The notes: generated from the letters alone by a model not told the origin. Counted from the stretch's first letter, positions 10,406 to 21,700 are shown. The stretch is DNA of 64,000 nt from Metaphire vulgaris (GCA_018105865.1 CM030862.1:7929979-7993978); one strand, 5' to 3'. Translations and numbers: made by a program.

Positions 10406-10588
10406 CAGTGGCGGCTCCACATGGAGGCTCCGGGGACCCGTGCCCCTATTGAATGTCGCCCCCCCAGTGGCGCCCTGTTTGGACCTTATACTTACTACTA
10501 CATACCTATCAACAAATGGTTGTTCACCATGCTGAGAAGTTGCCATCCTAACGCCCACCCCACTTGCCAAATACTGGAGCTGCCAATG
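10406..10588. mobile_element. hAT-like MITE, CAGTGGCGGCTCC family, 183 bp
   Basis: Starts CAGTGGCGGCTCCACATGG and ends TGGAGCTGCCAATG, with the last CACTG mutated. Flanks CATACAGT and CATAGATT agree at 6 of 8. The internal CTACATACCTATCAACAAAT block is diagnostic of the family and serves as an empty-site reference for 53553-54148. Confidence 0.75.
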
Positions 10589-10599
10589 CATAGATTGCA

Positions 10600-11160
10600 T
10601 ACAGTATTTAGATTGCTTAATTATTATTAATTATTTTTTTATTAATTGTTTAATTGCCTAAACGTTTTATTCCAATATAATTGTTGTTGATCTGCTATCT
10701 ATTAATTCTGAATATATTGAAGTTTTAAACATAAATGTTGCCAAAGTATAAAGTGAGTCAGTCTATAAATTTCTGGAATTGAAAAAAACAAAATTAACTA
10801 TTCAGGTTTAGGAAAATTCCAAATTTTTAATTAGCTGTAAGTAGGGATGTATGCAACTCAGTCTAAGATAAGGATATTGCCTAATAATGCACAAAATTAT
10901 AAATTTACAGGCTTGTATGACTGTAACTATCTGTTACTTGCAACTATAGCTTACACAGAGACTTATAAAATAAGCATTTAAAAGCAATTTGCATGCTGAA
11001 ACTGATGGATGACAGAATATTATCATTTGAAATTCATTCCACCTGTTGGTTTTGAGTTTTGACCACCAGTCTTACTTGCTTAATGAACTTTGCTGTACAT
11101 TCTGAATTCTGCTCCTGGATTGGGAGTTTCACAAAATGGGTTGTTAATTGCCGATCGATA
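10600..11160. other. AT-rich intergenic DNA, nothing recognised
   Basis: No ORF, terminal repeat or RNA gene is visible in this stretch downstream of the LRR gene on its strand. It may hold that gene's 3' UTR. Confidence 0.5.
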
Positions 11161-11167
11161 CAAATCG

Positions 11168-12939
11168 TCACTGCAACGCAAAGCATGAAACCAGAAGAGT
11201 TGACAAGAACAGAAACACTGACATCGTTGATGGGTTACCCTCAGACACTGCACACTCGTTTCCCAGCTTCTGGCTTCCTATTTCAACATCCTGTCCGTCT
11301 TCTGTCGTGCAACGAACATTATAAGTGAAAAATGCGTGTCTCAGCATTCGAACCGTGGCCGCCGTCTCACAGTTGCACGCCAGACTGTTACCGACGTCCA
11401 TTGCCAGATTTTCAATGGCCCCTGATGGCTAGTATCGCCTCCAAACGCAAGACTTGATATCTGACTGACTTTGCAGTTTTCAATCTTCAGATGTTTGATC
11501 TTTGCCGTTCCTTGAAACGTGTCCTTCTTCAGCACAGGAAGGCTGAAGTTTCGAATGACCAGCAGGTCGGCCGATACGAAATTACGAAACGCACCCGGCT
11601 CTATTATCAGTCGGATGCCCGGCCTGGAACCGGAGATGTCGAGAGTTTCGACGTTCAGGCAGCCAGAGAATGCGTCGGATTTGATGACCGTGTCCGAAAC
11701 AAAAGAGATTCTAAACATGATGACATCGCTAACATCGAGAAAGCTTTCTCTAGTAAGACTTCGGAGTTCGATGTTTTCCAGCCGGAGCTCGTCAAGGTTT
11801 CGCAATGATCCAAACCCGTTTTCCGCTAACGTTTTGATTCTGCTGTGAAATACGTGAAACTGTCGGAGAGTAACAACGCCTCGAAACGCATTGCTCTGAA
11901 TGGCGTTAATATTACAAGCGTTGAAGCTGATCTTTGCCAGATTCGTGTCCCTGAACGCATCCGTCGGCAGGATCTGAAAAGAACATCCGTCGAATGTTAT
12001 TTCACCGCCCGTATTTAACGGGTTCGAACCCGAAACTGTCTTCTGTAGACCCATCGTCGAATTATAATCATTCCCAATAGAGTCCGAGACGAAACGCGCT
12101 CCGCCGAACGCGAAGCTCTCGATCGCCGAAAACGATACGTTCGTGAAACTGAACTTGGCGGTGTTCGTAAGACCTTCGAATACAAACGCCTTCAGTTGGT
12201 CAACGTGTGTATCTGAAATTGCCAACTGGTTCAGTCCTTCGACGTTCGTGAAAAGTCTCGCGTGGAGATGGAGTCGAGGGACATCGGAAATAACGAGATG
12301 TTGTACATCCTGCGCACCGTAAAAGGCGTACGCGTCGACGCTTAACGCAGTGTCGCTCTGTCCGAGACAGACACTGAGTCTCTTCATCCACGCAAATGCG
12401 TTTCGCTCAACGCTGGAGATGTCGTTCCGTCTCAAATCGATACCGCATCGAATGCCTTTCGTCGGACTGCGTGCATCTCGACGGCGGTCGTCGCGGTCGT
12501 CGTCGGAGCCTGCCTCGAGAAACGCGTCGCTTTTAACAGTCCGCAGTCGATTTCTGCTCAGGTCGACTCTGCGGAGTCGACGCAAGCCTCTGAAAGCGCC
12601 CGGCGTTATCTCCCGGATGAGGTTCTCCTGCAACAGAAGTACCGCGAGGTTCGGAAGCGCGGAAAACTGATTCGGTGCGACCGATTTTATCGAGTTCACG
12701 CTGAGATCCAACGCGGTCGTATCGCTGCTTAGCGCGGACACGATGTCGCTCGCGTTCTTGATCTTCTGTCCGGAGCAGTTGACGTGAATTTCTTTAACGG
12801 ACGCATCTATCGAGGACGGCACGGCCGAACAGCTGCACCGCCGAGGACAGTGATCGATCGTCCTACTGGTCGATGAAACCATTGCCTCCACAGAAAAGAA
12901 CACAACGATGGCAAAGAGCCGGCATTGTGATCTCTTCAT
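11168..12939 (-). CDS. Intronless extracellular leucine-rich-repeat protein, one apparent frameshift
   Basis: The chosen start is MKRSQCRLF at 12939, because a hydrophobic signal peptide follows directly; an in-frame ATG ten codons upstream (12969) would bury it. A cysteine-rich LRR N-terminal cap (CPRRCSC, residues about 31-37) precedes irregular repeats such as LRRVDLSRNRLRTVKSDAF and AFRNFVSADLLVIRNFSLPV across about residues 80-510. The main frame drifts into a non-LRR tail and stops at 11341. The next frame (from 11401) supplies the expected C-terminal cap (LACNCE...) and a final hydrophobic segment, MSVFLFLSTLLVSC, with no cytoplasmic tail, suggesting a GPI anchor. A single missing base in the C run at 11419-11422 would join them to about 590 aa. 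Such proteins act in cell-surface recognition; the ligand is unknown. The break may be a sequencing error or a recent null allele. Confidence 0.8.
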
Positions 12940-13043
12940 TTTCTCCTCATAAGCCTGAAAATCAAGCATGATGTAGCATCGTCGTAAATTTGAATGAAAA
13001 CGTGTGAGCCCAACTTCTGTATCTCCCTCCTTCCCCAGTGCAC

Positions 13044-13813
13044 GGGGCCTTCCATAAAGTGGCCTATGTCACCTTCGATGGGGTGGGCTCTAAGAAAGTG
13101 TGACAGAGGGGGGATAAGCAGGGCCGCCAAGAGAAATTCCGGGCCCCGGAACAAAAAAATTGCGGGCCCTTAAGAAAAATGTATCAAGTCTCCGAAAAAC
13201 CTGACAAGCAAAAAATCGTTATCGACTCTCCAAAAACAGCTTGACAAGCAAAAAAACGTCAATTCTCAAACAACCACCCTGACAAGAAAAAAAACTTAGG
13301 GGCCTATCGTTACCGGATCTGGGCCCCTGAAAACTCCATGGGCCCCGGTACAATGTACCGGCTGCACCCCCCCCCCTCTCCTCAGGCCTGCGGATAAGGA
13401 CTAAGCTTATACCGCGAAGTCACACTTTCAGTATAAATAAAACATTAAACATACCTGATAGGATCATAGGAGGTGTAGTAAAAGCGTTTGAGAGAAGGCG
13501 TTCTTTGCTCATTAAACATTTTTGCCAGATAGGCGATACATAAAATTTTAAGTCTCAATTATATTCGTTATAGTTTCCGATAGTTGAATATCCGTTTCTC
13601 TGCTGAAAATTGAACGAGAAACTCGAATATGTTAAACAGAAAACCTGGGTGACGTAATTTATGGACGCCGTTTTAATTAAAGGGGGTTCGAAATATTATT
13701 TGTCAAGTACTTATAAACAGTACTTTAAGGGGTCGGTGATTTGTGACAGTTTATGACAGAGGGATGGGTCAAAAACTGTCAAATATAGCGTGACGTACTT
13801 TATGGATGGCCCC
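13044..13813. mobile_element. Harbinger-like MITE split by a hAT-like MITE
   Basis: Termini GGGGCCTTCCATAAAGTGG and ACTTTATGGATGGCCCC are inverted repeats of the GGGGCC-TCCATAA type also seen at 53634-54057. A 3-bp target duplication is not visible here (CAC / AAA). A separate element occupies 13119-13390 inside it. Confidence 0.65.
13119..13390. mobile_element. hAT-like MITE, CAGGGCCGCC / CAGGCCTG family
   Basis: Starts CAGGGCCGCCAAGAGAAATT and ends CCTCAGGCCTG; flanks GGGATAAG and CGGATAAG match 7 of 8. Holds three TGACAAG(C)AAAAAA blocks. Other copies are at 27357-27590 (rearranged) and 50880-51102. Confidence 0.8.
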
Positions 13814-14159
13814 AAAAAGTGTGGGCCGAGCCTAGAAGCCTAAAAGAAGTCTAGGCAGGCGTATGAAATAGAGACTTGAGATTATATTGTCTTTGAACAG
13901 ATATCATAATCTAAATTTTATTTGTTTGTAAAAGCACAAGCTCTTTGATACAACGTAAGCTCTATATTCAAGTTCGTTAGGCCTACATCTGAGTCATTGT
14001 AAATTCAGGCACGAACTAAAACCACCAGACGCTCTGTAAACAGGCGGAATAGGTCCATGCAGTGGTGGACTATAGGCCTAACGTACGTAGACCTGCATGG
14101 CCTTAAACTGTCCTGCCATATTTCGGCTTCATTGTTCCTGCATGTCGCACCATAGTTAG

Positions 14160-15180
14160 GCCTAATGTTTAGAACAAACTTGACTAATTTAACATAGAAT
14201 TAGGTCTAAACGTTTTGATGCTACGCAGGGGCGCCCACAGAAGGGAGAAAGGAAGCAAATGTTTCCTATAAAAAAACCTAGGGGGAAGAAATTCCCCCTT
14301 GAGTTTTGGTATCACGTTAGAGTAGCATATTAATTCGATAGGCCCTAAATGCCTGTGCGATTACTGGCTTTACTGCAGTGCAATTTTGTAACTTCATATA
14401 AGATTACCGGTACTCAATTCAAGTTCAAGTACATTAATACAGTATCAGGCATTCATAAAATTTTATTATTATTGTCACTTTTACATGCAGTCATTCTAAT
14501 GATGCAGAATGTAAACTTCAAGTGAAATATAAATAACTTATAACAAGCCAATAGACTCACGTGAAGTTTACATTCCAAATTAGACTACTAAAACTCCCTC
14601 CACTTTAGCCTTCCAAAGACCTCCATCAACAAATTACAATCCATTGAAAACTGTGAAACGGTGCAATTAGATACTGTTACTAATGTGCTTGTCTCAGTCA
14701 GCTGCCTTAAGTCTAGTTATCCCTTTTGAGTTGCTGCAGCTTTAATGCCTCTATAAAAAATGATGTAGGTGTGGTTGTTGGAGAAATCTAATTTTTAAAC
14801 TAAATACTAAAAGTAACATTTATTTTATTTGCATTTGGATGTGGTCATATTGTCAATAGATAATTTGCAGGTAATTTTGAATAGTTTGCCAGCGCAATTA
14901 CTGTGATATCTCTCTTTAGTTTCAACTTATATTTAATAGTGCTTTGTGGCTGTTGGAAATTTCCGGAAATTAAGAATTAGAAGTTACTGGTATGAGACCT
15001 ATCCTGGTGCACCAAAGTGTGCAATTTAATGTCCAAAACGCACTGAAACTCACTACGAGCATCTATTGATTTTTTAAAAATTTCCGGGGTTACCCCGGAC
15101 CCCAGGCTTTTTCCATAAATTTGCGGGGGCGGGGAGTGAATGTCCAGTGTCGAGTCTTACTCTTATACGGCTAGTTTTTC
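14160..15180. other. AT-rich DNA with MITE-like fragments
   Basis: A half-element starting CAGGGGCGCCCACAG at 14226 resembles sequence near 19888 but has no visible second end. The remainder is AT-rich without ORFs or obvious repeats apart from the foldback at 14507-14575. Confidence 0.45.
14507..14575. repeat. Short foldback
   Basis: GAATGTAAACTTCA (14507-14520) and its exact reverse complement (14562-14575) are separated by about 41 bp, giving a 14-bp stem that extends imperfectly. Confidence 0.6.
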
Positions 15181-15182
15181 TG

Positions 15183-15240
<58 letters not shown>
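15183..15240. repeat. (AAT)n microsatellite
   Basis: An uninterrupted ATA/AAT trinucleotide run of about 19 units. Confidence 0.95.
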
Positions 15241-15242
<2 letters not shown>

Positions 15243-15687
15243 TGATGTTGATAAATCCCTGCCGGACCCCCGTTTAGGGGTAGGATAGGGAAGGGGGAAG
15301 CTGCGTCCAGCAGCCAGGGAATGGGCGCTCCTGATGCTACGCTAGCTTAATTTTATTTATGACTAGCTGTTTACCCGTCAAAAATGACGGTGCACCTGGA
15401 CCTATTTTTCTACCCCATTAATCTAGCCAAAACGTTTACGATATATTATATTTGGTAAATACTCTAGCATTTTGTCCAGCGACTTGTCCTTGACCGGAAC
15501 ATGGCTTGAGTAGTTCGACGTAGGGACGAATATGAGGGGAGATAATCGAATATCTGAATTATGTCGGTCAATGATATCCAGTTTGTGTGGAGTAGCGCGG
15601 GGGATGGTGGAAAGGCGGAAGAAAAGATGGGAGGGAGATAATAAGAGATGAGATTGAAAAGGATGAGAGTGAAGGGGAGATAAGGAA

Positions 15688-15931
15688 CAGAGCCGTAGCT
15701 AGAGGGGGCAGGGGCAAGCCGCCCCGGGGCGCCGACCGGTGGGGGCGCATTTTGGATGTGAAAAATTAAATATAAATAGCTCTGCGGAATAAATAAAAAA
15801 AGGAAAAAAGGTCGTCAGCCCGAAAATTGGATAAGTAAACTGGATAACGACTAAAAAAGGTCGTCATCGAAATTTAGGGGCGCAAAATATCAATCTTGCC
15901 CCGGGCGCCGAAAACCCTAGCTACAGCTCTG
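15688..15931. mobile_element. hAT-like MITE, 244 bp, perfect 8-bp target duplication
   Basis: Starts CAGAGCCGTAGCTAG and ends CTAGCTACAGCTCTG, with identical flanks ATAAGGAA (15680-15687 and 15932-15939). It carries two AAAAAAGGTCGTC blocks and sits in a purine-rich stretch (15600-16070). Confidence 0.85.
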
Positions 15932-16195
15932 ATAAGGAATCAGAGAGGAGTGGGCAGGACAAAGAGAAGAAAAGAGAGAAGGCAGGGGGCGGAGAGAGGG
16001 AATTGGATGGGAAAAGGGATAGAAAGGGGCGAGGCGGAAAGGGGAGGGTATTTTGCGGCGTTATAGGAGAGAAAAGGTAGGGAAATTTATGCGCATAAAT
16101 GGGACGTTTCCGCATCCCCTGCATAATTAGAACTTCTGAGCCACGCATGTTTACAGAAAAATCGCCGCATCAAAATGTAAATGTAAAATGTAAAT

Positions 16196-16260
16196 GTAAT
16201 TAGCTATTTATATTGCGCCTAATCAATCAATGTTAGCAAGCGCATTACAATTAATGTCAA
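16196..16260. repeat. TATA-GCGC interspersed repeat fragment
   Basis: TATTTATATTGCGCCTAAT followed by AGCAAGCGCATTACAATT. Similar fragments (TAGCGC..., GAGCGCTT) occur near 25380-25440, 29515-29570, 40477-40550 (inside the zinc-finger gene intron) and 57150-57215. Class unknown. Confidence 0.45.
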
Positions 16261-16399
16261 TTATGTCAATTATTATAAGCACAATTAAACAAAAATCACA
16301 GCTCTGGGGAGGGGTCCAAAAATGTACGGGGTGCAACAGGGGGAGGGGTGTGAAAATATGACTTTTCCCTACCTACTTTTCAGAATATCGAAGGCACTG

Positions 16400-16560
16400 T
16401 AAGTAGCGTCGAGCGCAGTTAGTACTTGGATGGGTGACCATCCCGGGATCTAGTCGTGGTACCGGCGGCCCACCAAGCCGTTCATCGCTTAGGCGTCGAT
16501 AAATTGGCAGCAGCGCTAAGCTGCGAAGGTGAAACGCTGGTCTAGAGAAAGTAATGGCAA
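16400..16560 (+). repeat. 5S-rRNA-derived sequence, SINE3-like or 5S pseudogene
   Basis: GTTAGTACTTGGATGGGTGA (from 16418) matches the internal promoter box C region of metazoan 5S rRNA, where the usual form is GTTAGTACTTGGATGGGAGA. The 5' half of 5S is not convincing, and the 3' part (GTACCGGCGGCCC...) is unlike 5S. This suggests a 5S-headed SINE remnant rather than a functional 5S gene. Confidence 0.55.
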
Positions 16561-16597
16561 TCTACTTTAGCTTAATGGCGTAAGCCACGCTGCTTGC

Positions 16598-17070
16598 CAG
16601 AGGCGCAGCGAGGGGATCTGGCGCCCGGGGGAAAAGTGTACCGTTCAGTGTTTAATCTAGCCACCTTGACATTGGGGGAGTTTGAAATGTTTGGGGGACA
16701 AGATTTGTCTCTCCACGCTTTTTTGGGAGGGGGAATTTCCATCCCCCAAGCCAACATATACAAATTGGAGGGGAGAATTTAAAATTTTGGGAATTCCCCC
16801 AACAGGCCTAGAATAAACACTGTTGGCTCCCCCAACACTGCTGACGATCAAAAAAGGTCATCACGTCGTTCTCTCGAAGCCCCGCAACTCTGCGGCGCCC
16901 CTCTCCTTACACTCCTGACGAGCAAAAGAAAGGTCAACGCACTTCTTTCTTCTTCTTTATTATGTATTTGACTGTTTATCTTACCCCAAAAAACCGATTT
17001 TGGCGCCCCCTCACCACGGCGCCCGGGGGCATATGCCCCCACCTGCCCCCCACCCTTTGCTACGCCTCTG
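16598..17070. mobile_element. hAT-like MITE with nested MITE, perfect 8-bp target duplication
   Basis: Starts CAGAGGCGCAGCGAGG and ends CTACGCCTCTG; identical flanks CTGCTTGC at 16590-16597 and 17071-17078. Same family as 50360-50628. The internal copy of the CAGTGTTTAATCTAGCC family sits at 16646-16822. Confidence 0.85.
16646..16822. mobile_element. MITE of the CAGTGTTTAATCTAGCC family, nested
   Basis: Termini CAGTGTTTAATCTAGCC and GGCCTAGAATAAACACTG. Comparison with the uninterrupted copy at 50360-50628 shows it splits a GTAC-GTTGGC sequence. No 8-bp duplication is visible. Related partial copies are at 20444, 21223 and 51901-52217. Confidence 0.7.
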
Positions 17071-17789
17071 CTGCTTGCCTAGTACCCGGAGATCAGCGCC
17101 GGACTCTAGGCTCGTCCGAGTACGGGAATTCCATTTACTTTAATTATTATACATGTATAGATGAACCCATACTAAAAGTCAAGATATTAGATACTCCAAA
17201 GATAGATAGGCCTACATGCTACATGCAGCATGCTTTGTGCAGGCATGTCTTCGAGCCTGTGCGCGTTTTCGTATTGATATTTTATTGTTCAGCACTTTAA
17301 TAAAAGTTACTACTCTTACCGCGACGGAATGTCGATATGTCTACAATATGCACGAAATGTGTTTTTAACAGCAACCGCTGCATGCGACGGAAACTATTCA
17401 ACTGTTTGACGCACGACTTTAGTATATCAAAGCATTGCGCAGTGACACCAAACAACGCAGCGTTTCCGAAAAAAAGCGTCCAACGACCACAGAACTAGAT
17501 TCCCAGTCGTGGCCAGACATGGACAATGGACACGGGTTGGGTCCAACCATATGGATTGGGTTGGACCAGAAATTTCCATGCTTATATGTTGGATTGGGTT
17601 GGAAAGAAAAGTTGAGGCAATTGAGCTAGGCCTAGTTCTCCTCAGGGACGTAGCCAGGCATGGGCAGGATTTTAGGTTTGGGCGGGGGCTGAAGCCCAAG
17701 ATGCACTCCCCTTTCTTCCTTTAGAGCGTGCAACGCCATTTTGGCTTGAATTCATTTGGGACGCTATAGCTTCAGGCTTGTCTCCAATC

Positions 17790-17925
17790 AGGGATATTTT
17801 ACACCCCCAACAACCCCAATTTGAGACCGACACCCCCCCCCCCCCAATCTCAGCTATGGGATGACCTTTTTGCCTGTTAACTACTTTTTTGGCAGGGGAC
17901 CCCAGAATTTACCGACACCCCTCCC
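17790..17925. mobile_element. MITE fragment of the CAGGGATATTTTTAC family
   Basis: CAGGGATATTTTACACCCCC and the ACCGACACCCCTCCCAG block match the complete element at 49819-50125. The second terminus is lost. Confidence 0.5.
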
Positions 17926-17926
17926 A

Positions 17927-18240
17927 GTTCTTCTTCTTCTAGCGAATGTCTTTCTTTCTCAGCCATTCAACGGCATCGGGTTGAGCCTGATGCAGGCCTG
18001 GTCTCGAGTCCTCCTTCGAATCTGGTGAGGTGGCAGTCATTGACTGTGTGGTTCATAGTCTGCCTGATGCCGCGCAGGGGCCATTCGGGTCATCTCTGGC
18101 TCCCCAACGGTGGAGCATAGCAGCGCACCGGCCATGGCCTGTTCGATAGCGATTGAGGTGGACCCAATCATAGCGCACTAGGTCAAAGCCGGGTTGGCGC
18201 TTGCAGGGGTCTGTGATGAGGTATTTGTTCTTTACCTGAG
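17927..18240 (-). pseudogene. LINE ORF2 C-terminal fragment
   Basis: Minus-strand frame contains LNRYRTGHGRCAAMLHRWG, matching the 'LNR.RTGxGRC...L.+WG' zinc-knuckle-like tail of a non-LTR retrotransposon RT. After frame changes, a stretch ending AVEWLRKKDIR precedes a stop and an AGAAGAAG tail. The order fits a 5'-truncated LINE with its 3' end at about 17927. No RT core is present. Confidence 0.65.
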
Positions 18241-18625
18241 CAGACTGCCAACTCTGCTTCCATGAGTCCGGAACAGTTGAAACCCTAGAAATAACCCTGT
18301 TTCCTATTGTTGCTAAACTTGCTATTAATTGCACGATGATGATACAAAAGTGTGATTCAACTTCGAAGCGACGGGTTTTTTAGACAATACTTTCTGCCCA
18401 ACGTGTACTCTATAGACACTTGTTGTTCGCGGACCACTTGAAATTGAGACGAACGCAGCAATCAGCCTATATATATAGATCTGGGCTCCTGCGTTTTTCT
18501 AGTCTCGTCTTAGTCACGCCTTAGAAGAAGCTGACATCAGCATAAAGTTGAGGAAACTCAATAACCTCCACTCCTGTCGAACCAGCCGCTTGTCTGCGCG
18601 TAGCGGTAGCTTATAAAACCTACAG

Positions 18626-18678
18626 TCCGTCTCTGTCTGTCTGTCTGTCTGTCCGTCCGTCCGTCCGTCCGTCTGTCC
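18626..18678. repeat. (TCTG)n/(TCCG)n microsatellite
   Basis: Compound tetranucleotide run, TCTG units followed by TCCG units. Confidence 0.9.
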
Positions 18679-18800
18679 TGCCCTAAAATTAATTCTATCG
18701 GAGTTTATGCTTTCAGATACAGACGGTGCATAGGCAAAGGCTGATCGCCCGTGAGGCCCCTAAGTTCGAACTTAAACACTGGCCTATGTATGTATATATT

Positions 18801-18851
18801 GTATGTATATATATATATATATACACACACTTACATATATATATATATATA
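18801..18851. repeat. (AT)n-rich microsatellite
   Basis: Interrupted TA dinucleotide run with a short CA stretch in the middle. Confidence 0.85.
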
Positions 18852-19045
18852 AAGCGGAGTAGCGACGGGGGTAGGCCTATATCGGTATATATCCCCCCCC
18901 CAAAAAAAAAGTAGGCCTATTCCTTAAAGTTATTTATGTGGTTGTTGAAATAGCAATGAGTAGTTAATCAATGACTATAGTTAAGATTTATGCCCCCATT
19001 TATACCAGATTTATACCTCCCCCAATCAAATTCCTGACTACGCCG

Positions 19046-19046
<1 letters not shown>

Positions 19047-19081
<35 letters not shown>
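19047..19081. repeat. (AT)n microsatellite
   Basis: Uninterrupted AT dinucleotides. Confidence 0.9.
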
Positions 19082-19082
<1 letters not shown>

Positions 19083-19308
19083 GGTGGGTGGAGGAGGAAG
19101 AGACAACAAATGAACGAAGTTTGTATTCGATTAAAAAGACCGCAACAGACAACAGCAGACTATGAGCGGCCTATAAGCAAATCGCCGTCGTATAGAGATG
19201 CAGCTTCGAATTGAAACGCACGGTTCATTAGCTGAAAGTTCAGCAAACGGCGAAGCTCTAAGAGATGACCCGGAGATTCGCTCCATTCACCTTTATGGCT
19301 TATGCAAA

Positions 19309-19351
19309 CACACACACACACAGACACACACACACAGACACACACACAGTG
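19309..19351. repeat. (CA)n microsatellite
   Basis: CA run with two or three CAGA interruptions. Confidence 0.9.
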
Positions 19352-19585
19352 TTTATATGTGTTCCGGTACAACTAGTAGCATATGATCATTATTACACTG
19401 AAGACAACTTTCCGCTTCAGCAATTTTCCATGCTGTGAAATCGCCGCAGGAAAGAAGATGGTTATTTCACCGAGACACCTGCATTCGCGCAAATCTTGGA
19501 ACGCATACAACTGTATACATCAAATAATTCCGCAGTTAGGCTTTGGCTGCTGCAATCTATATGTATGTTTCGAGACACTGCAGAT

Positions 19586-19769
19586 CAGTGGCGGCTCCTC
19601 AGGGGGGCCCGGGGCCCGTGCCCCCTAATGAGTGCCTAGCTCCCCCAGTGGCCCACTGTTGGGACCCTAAACTTAATACTACATACCTAACAACAAATGG
19701 TTTGACCCCTCATGATTAGAGTTGCCATCCCAACGCCCCCCCACTTGCCAAATCCTGGAGCCGCCACTG
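19586..19769. mobile_element. hAT-like MITE, CAGTGGCGGCTCC family, 184 bp
   Basis: Starts CAGTGGCGGCTCC and ends GGAGCCGCCACTG, an exact 13-bp inverted repeat. Flanks CTGCAGAT and CTGAAGAT match 7 of 8. Confidence 0.88.
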
Positions 19770-20443
19770 CTGAAGATTTCGAAATTTATCTTTAGACATG
19801 GACTACTAAATGATTAGTATTGATTGATTAGGTTTCATTTAATAGTCTATGGTTTGGGCGTACCGTTTTTCACACCTCAGGCCCATGGGCGCCCACACAT
19901 TGGGGCAAAAGGGACACTTGCCTCCCTGGAAAATGCAAATCTAGTTTTTAACTAACCATACTCTGGCTTCTAGCCAATATTTTCACACTAAAACGTTACT
20001 GATACGCTGAGTGAAATTGAGAAACTAACTTTAACCCCTTAACTGGGGATCCTGGATATATCCGTCCATTTTGCATTGAGTTACAGTTAAATACACGATT
20101 AAGGGATTAACCAAGAACTGTGGATTTGTATATCTCGAAAACTAAGCCTATATTAATCGTAACCATTGTTTTTGTCCCATTGAAATATTTCTGTGAGCTC
20201 GTCTGCTCAGACGATCAGGCCTCGTTTATCCAATTGTAATCGTGTCTTGTCATGATTTCTGTTCAAGGAGCTTATCTGTTAATGGACTATTAATTATCAC
20301 ACGTGTTCTTCAAGAATATTAAGCAAGTCCGATGTCTTTCTAGAATTATCTTGAGATCTTGAACAGGACGTTGGTTTCAACGGATTAGGCGCTACTAGTC
20401 TGCCATACTAATGCACGCATAATAATGGGCGATAGGCACGTAG

Positions 20444-20560
20444 CAGTGTTTATTCTAGGCATTCTCTGGGGGAATTTCCCCTCCTAAGTTTGAAATCCCC
20501 CCCCCATTTTGACAGTTTGGCGAGTAGTGTGACTTCCCCAATGTTTCGGCCATCGAAAAA
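20444..20560. mobile_element. MITE fragment (CAGTGTTTATTCTAGG terminus)
   Basis: CAGTGTTTATTCTAGGC followed by G/C-homopolymer-rich sequence (GGGGGAATTTCCCC). Only one terminus is identified; the end coordinate is approximate. Confidence 0.45.
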
Positions 20561-20659
20561 TTTGTAATTCCTTACAATGTCTAGGTGACTAGAAAATCCA
20601 CTGGGCCTGTAGATTATAGTATTCTTGCTTTGCCATCATTCAGCCTGCAATTAGGTTTA

Positions 20660-20698
20660 CGTAAGTAAGTAAGCAAGTAAGTAAGTAGGTAAGCAAGC
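20660..20698. repeat. (GTAA)n microsatellite
   Basis: GTAA/GCAA/GTAG tetranucleotide units. Confidence 0.85.
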
Positions 20699-20784
20699 AA
20701 AATCTCGTGAATTTCATTAGCGCTTTCGAAGGCAGGTACCGTAGTAGCTGCTTAACTCCTAGGCGCTTAATCTGTTCTGCTCTG

Positions 20785-21222
20785 TTCTTTAGCCATCGAT
20801 CTCGATGCGAGGTTGGGCTACACTATATGTATCACATCTCTCCATATCTGTCATTCTTCTGTTTCCCGAAGCATATTTTGAAACGAGAGTGCAGTCCATG
20901 TTGTTATGTCATCTATAACCATGCTGTTCTTGGTCTTCCGCTTGATCGACCGACGGATAATGTTCCTTGAATTAGGCCTAGTTCTTTTGCTAGACAAGAG
21001 CCTTGTTTTCTCATGACGTGTCCAAAATAACATACTTTGCCTTTTTTAATGTTGTTCAGCAGACTTCTTGTCGTACCTGCCTGCTCTAGTACCCACCGCA
21101 TTTGTTCTTTTTGCTGTCCGTGAAACTCTTAGAATTTGTCGTAATCCTTTCGTTTCAAAGGCTTCAATTCTTCGCTCATCTTCTTTATTCAGTGTCCCGC
21201 TTTCTGAGCAGTATGTGACAAC
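20785..21222 (-). pseudogene. LINE ORF2 C-terminal fragment
   Basis: On the minus strand from about 21215: NKEDERRIEAFETKGLRQIL, then a frame change, WVLEQAGTTRSLLNNIKKGK with YFGHVMRKQGSCLAKEL, SSGRPRTAWL and, in a third frame, WRDVIHIV. These are consecutive blocks of the post-RT region of RTE/CR1-type LINE proteins. Frameshifts and a stop mark it as dead. Its upstream end is cut exactly where a MITE begins (21223). Confidence 0.75.
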
Positions 21223-21391
21223 CAGTGTTTATTCTAGCCACCTTGACATTGGGAAGATTTTGAAATGTTTGGGGGGACAAGGTCTGAGTCGTCACACTTT
21301 TGGGGGGAATTGCCATCCCCCATGCACATATAAAAATTGGGGGATTTTAAAACTTGGGGGATCCCCCTCAGAGAAGGCCTAGAATACCAAG
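21223..21391. mobile_element. MITE of the CAGTGTTTAATCTAGCC family, 3' end eroded
   Basis: CAGTGTTTATTCTAGCCACC at the left matches 16646-16822 through GGGGGGACAAGG, GCCATCCCCCATG and GGCCTAGAATA; the last bases of the right terminus are lost. Confidence 0.65.
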
Positions 21392-21628
21392 AAAGGAAAA
21401 CTTTTTAAATTCAAGGGTTGTGGACAAATGTAACAGCTTGGCAGTAACAATTTAATCAATAAATGGATTAAAAATATGCTGGAAACTGGGTTATTTAATG
21501 TCGAGAGTAATGATTTATAGTGGGTGTTCACACAGGTCAATGCACATAAACCATTTTAAATCACGCTATACATTGCTAATGGGCCTTAAATCCTAGGCCT
21601 AATTGCAAAAGACTCTGTTGGTCTAGAG

Positions 21629-21700
21629 CAGTGCTGTCCAAAGTGTGTTCCGCGGAACCCAATGATTCCGCGAGAAATTGCAAGGGTTCCGCGGAAATGT
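21629..21700. mobile_element. hAT-type terminus fragment
   Basis: CAGTGCTGTCCAAAGTGTG followed by TTCCGCGGAACCC, a Charlie-like hAT end. The second terminus was not found; the end is approximate. Confidence 0.45.

Noticed and set aside
11491..12670. Plus-strand ORFs opposite the LRR gene
   Set aside because: Antisense shadows; the minus-strand frame has signal peptide, cysteine cap and repeats.
13044..13813. 3-bp target duplication for the Harbinger-like element
   Set aside because: The flanks are CAC and AAA; I do not claim a duplication here.
16400..16500. Functional 5S rRNA gene
   Set aside because: Only the box C region matches; the 5' half and 3' end do not.
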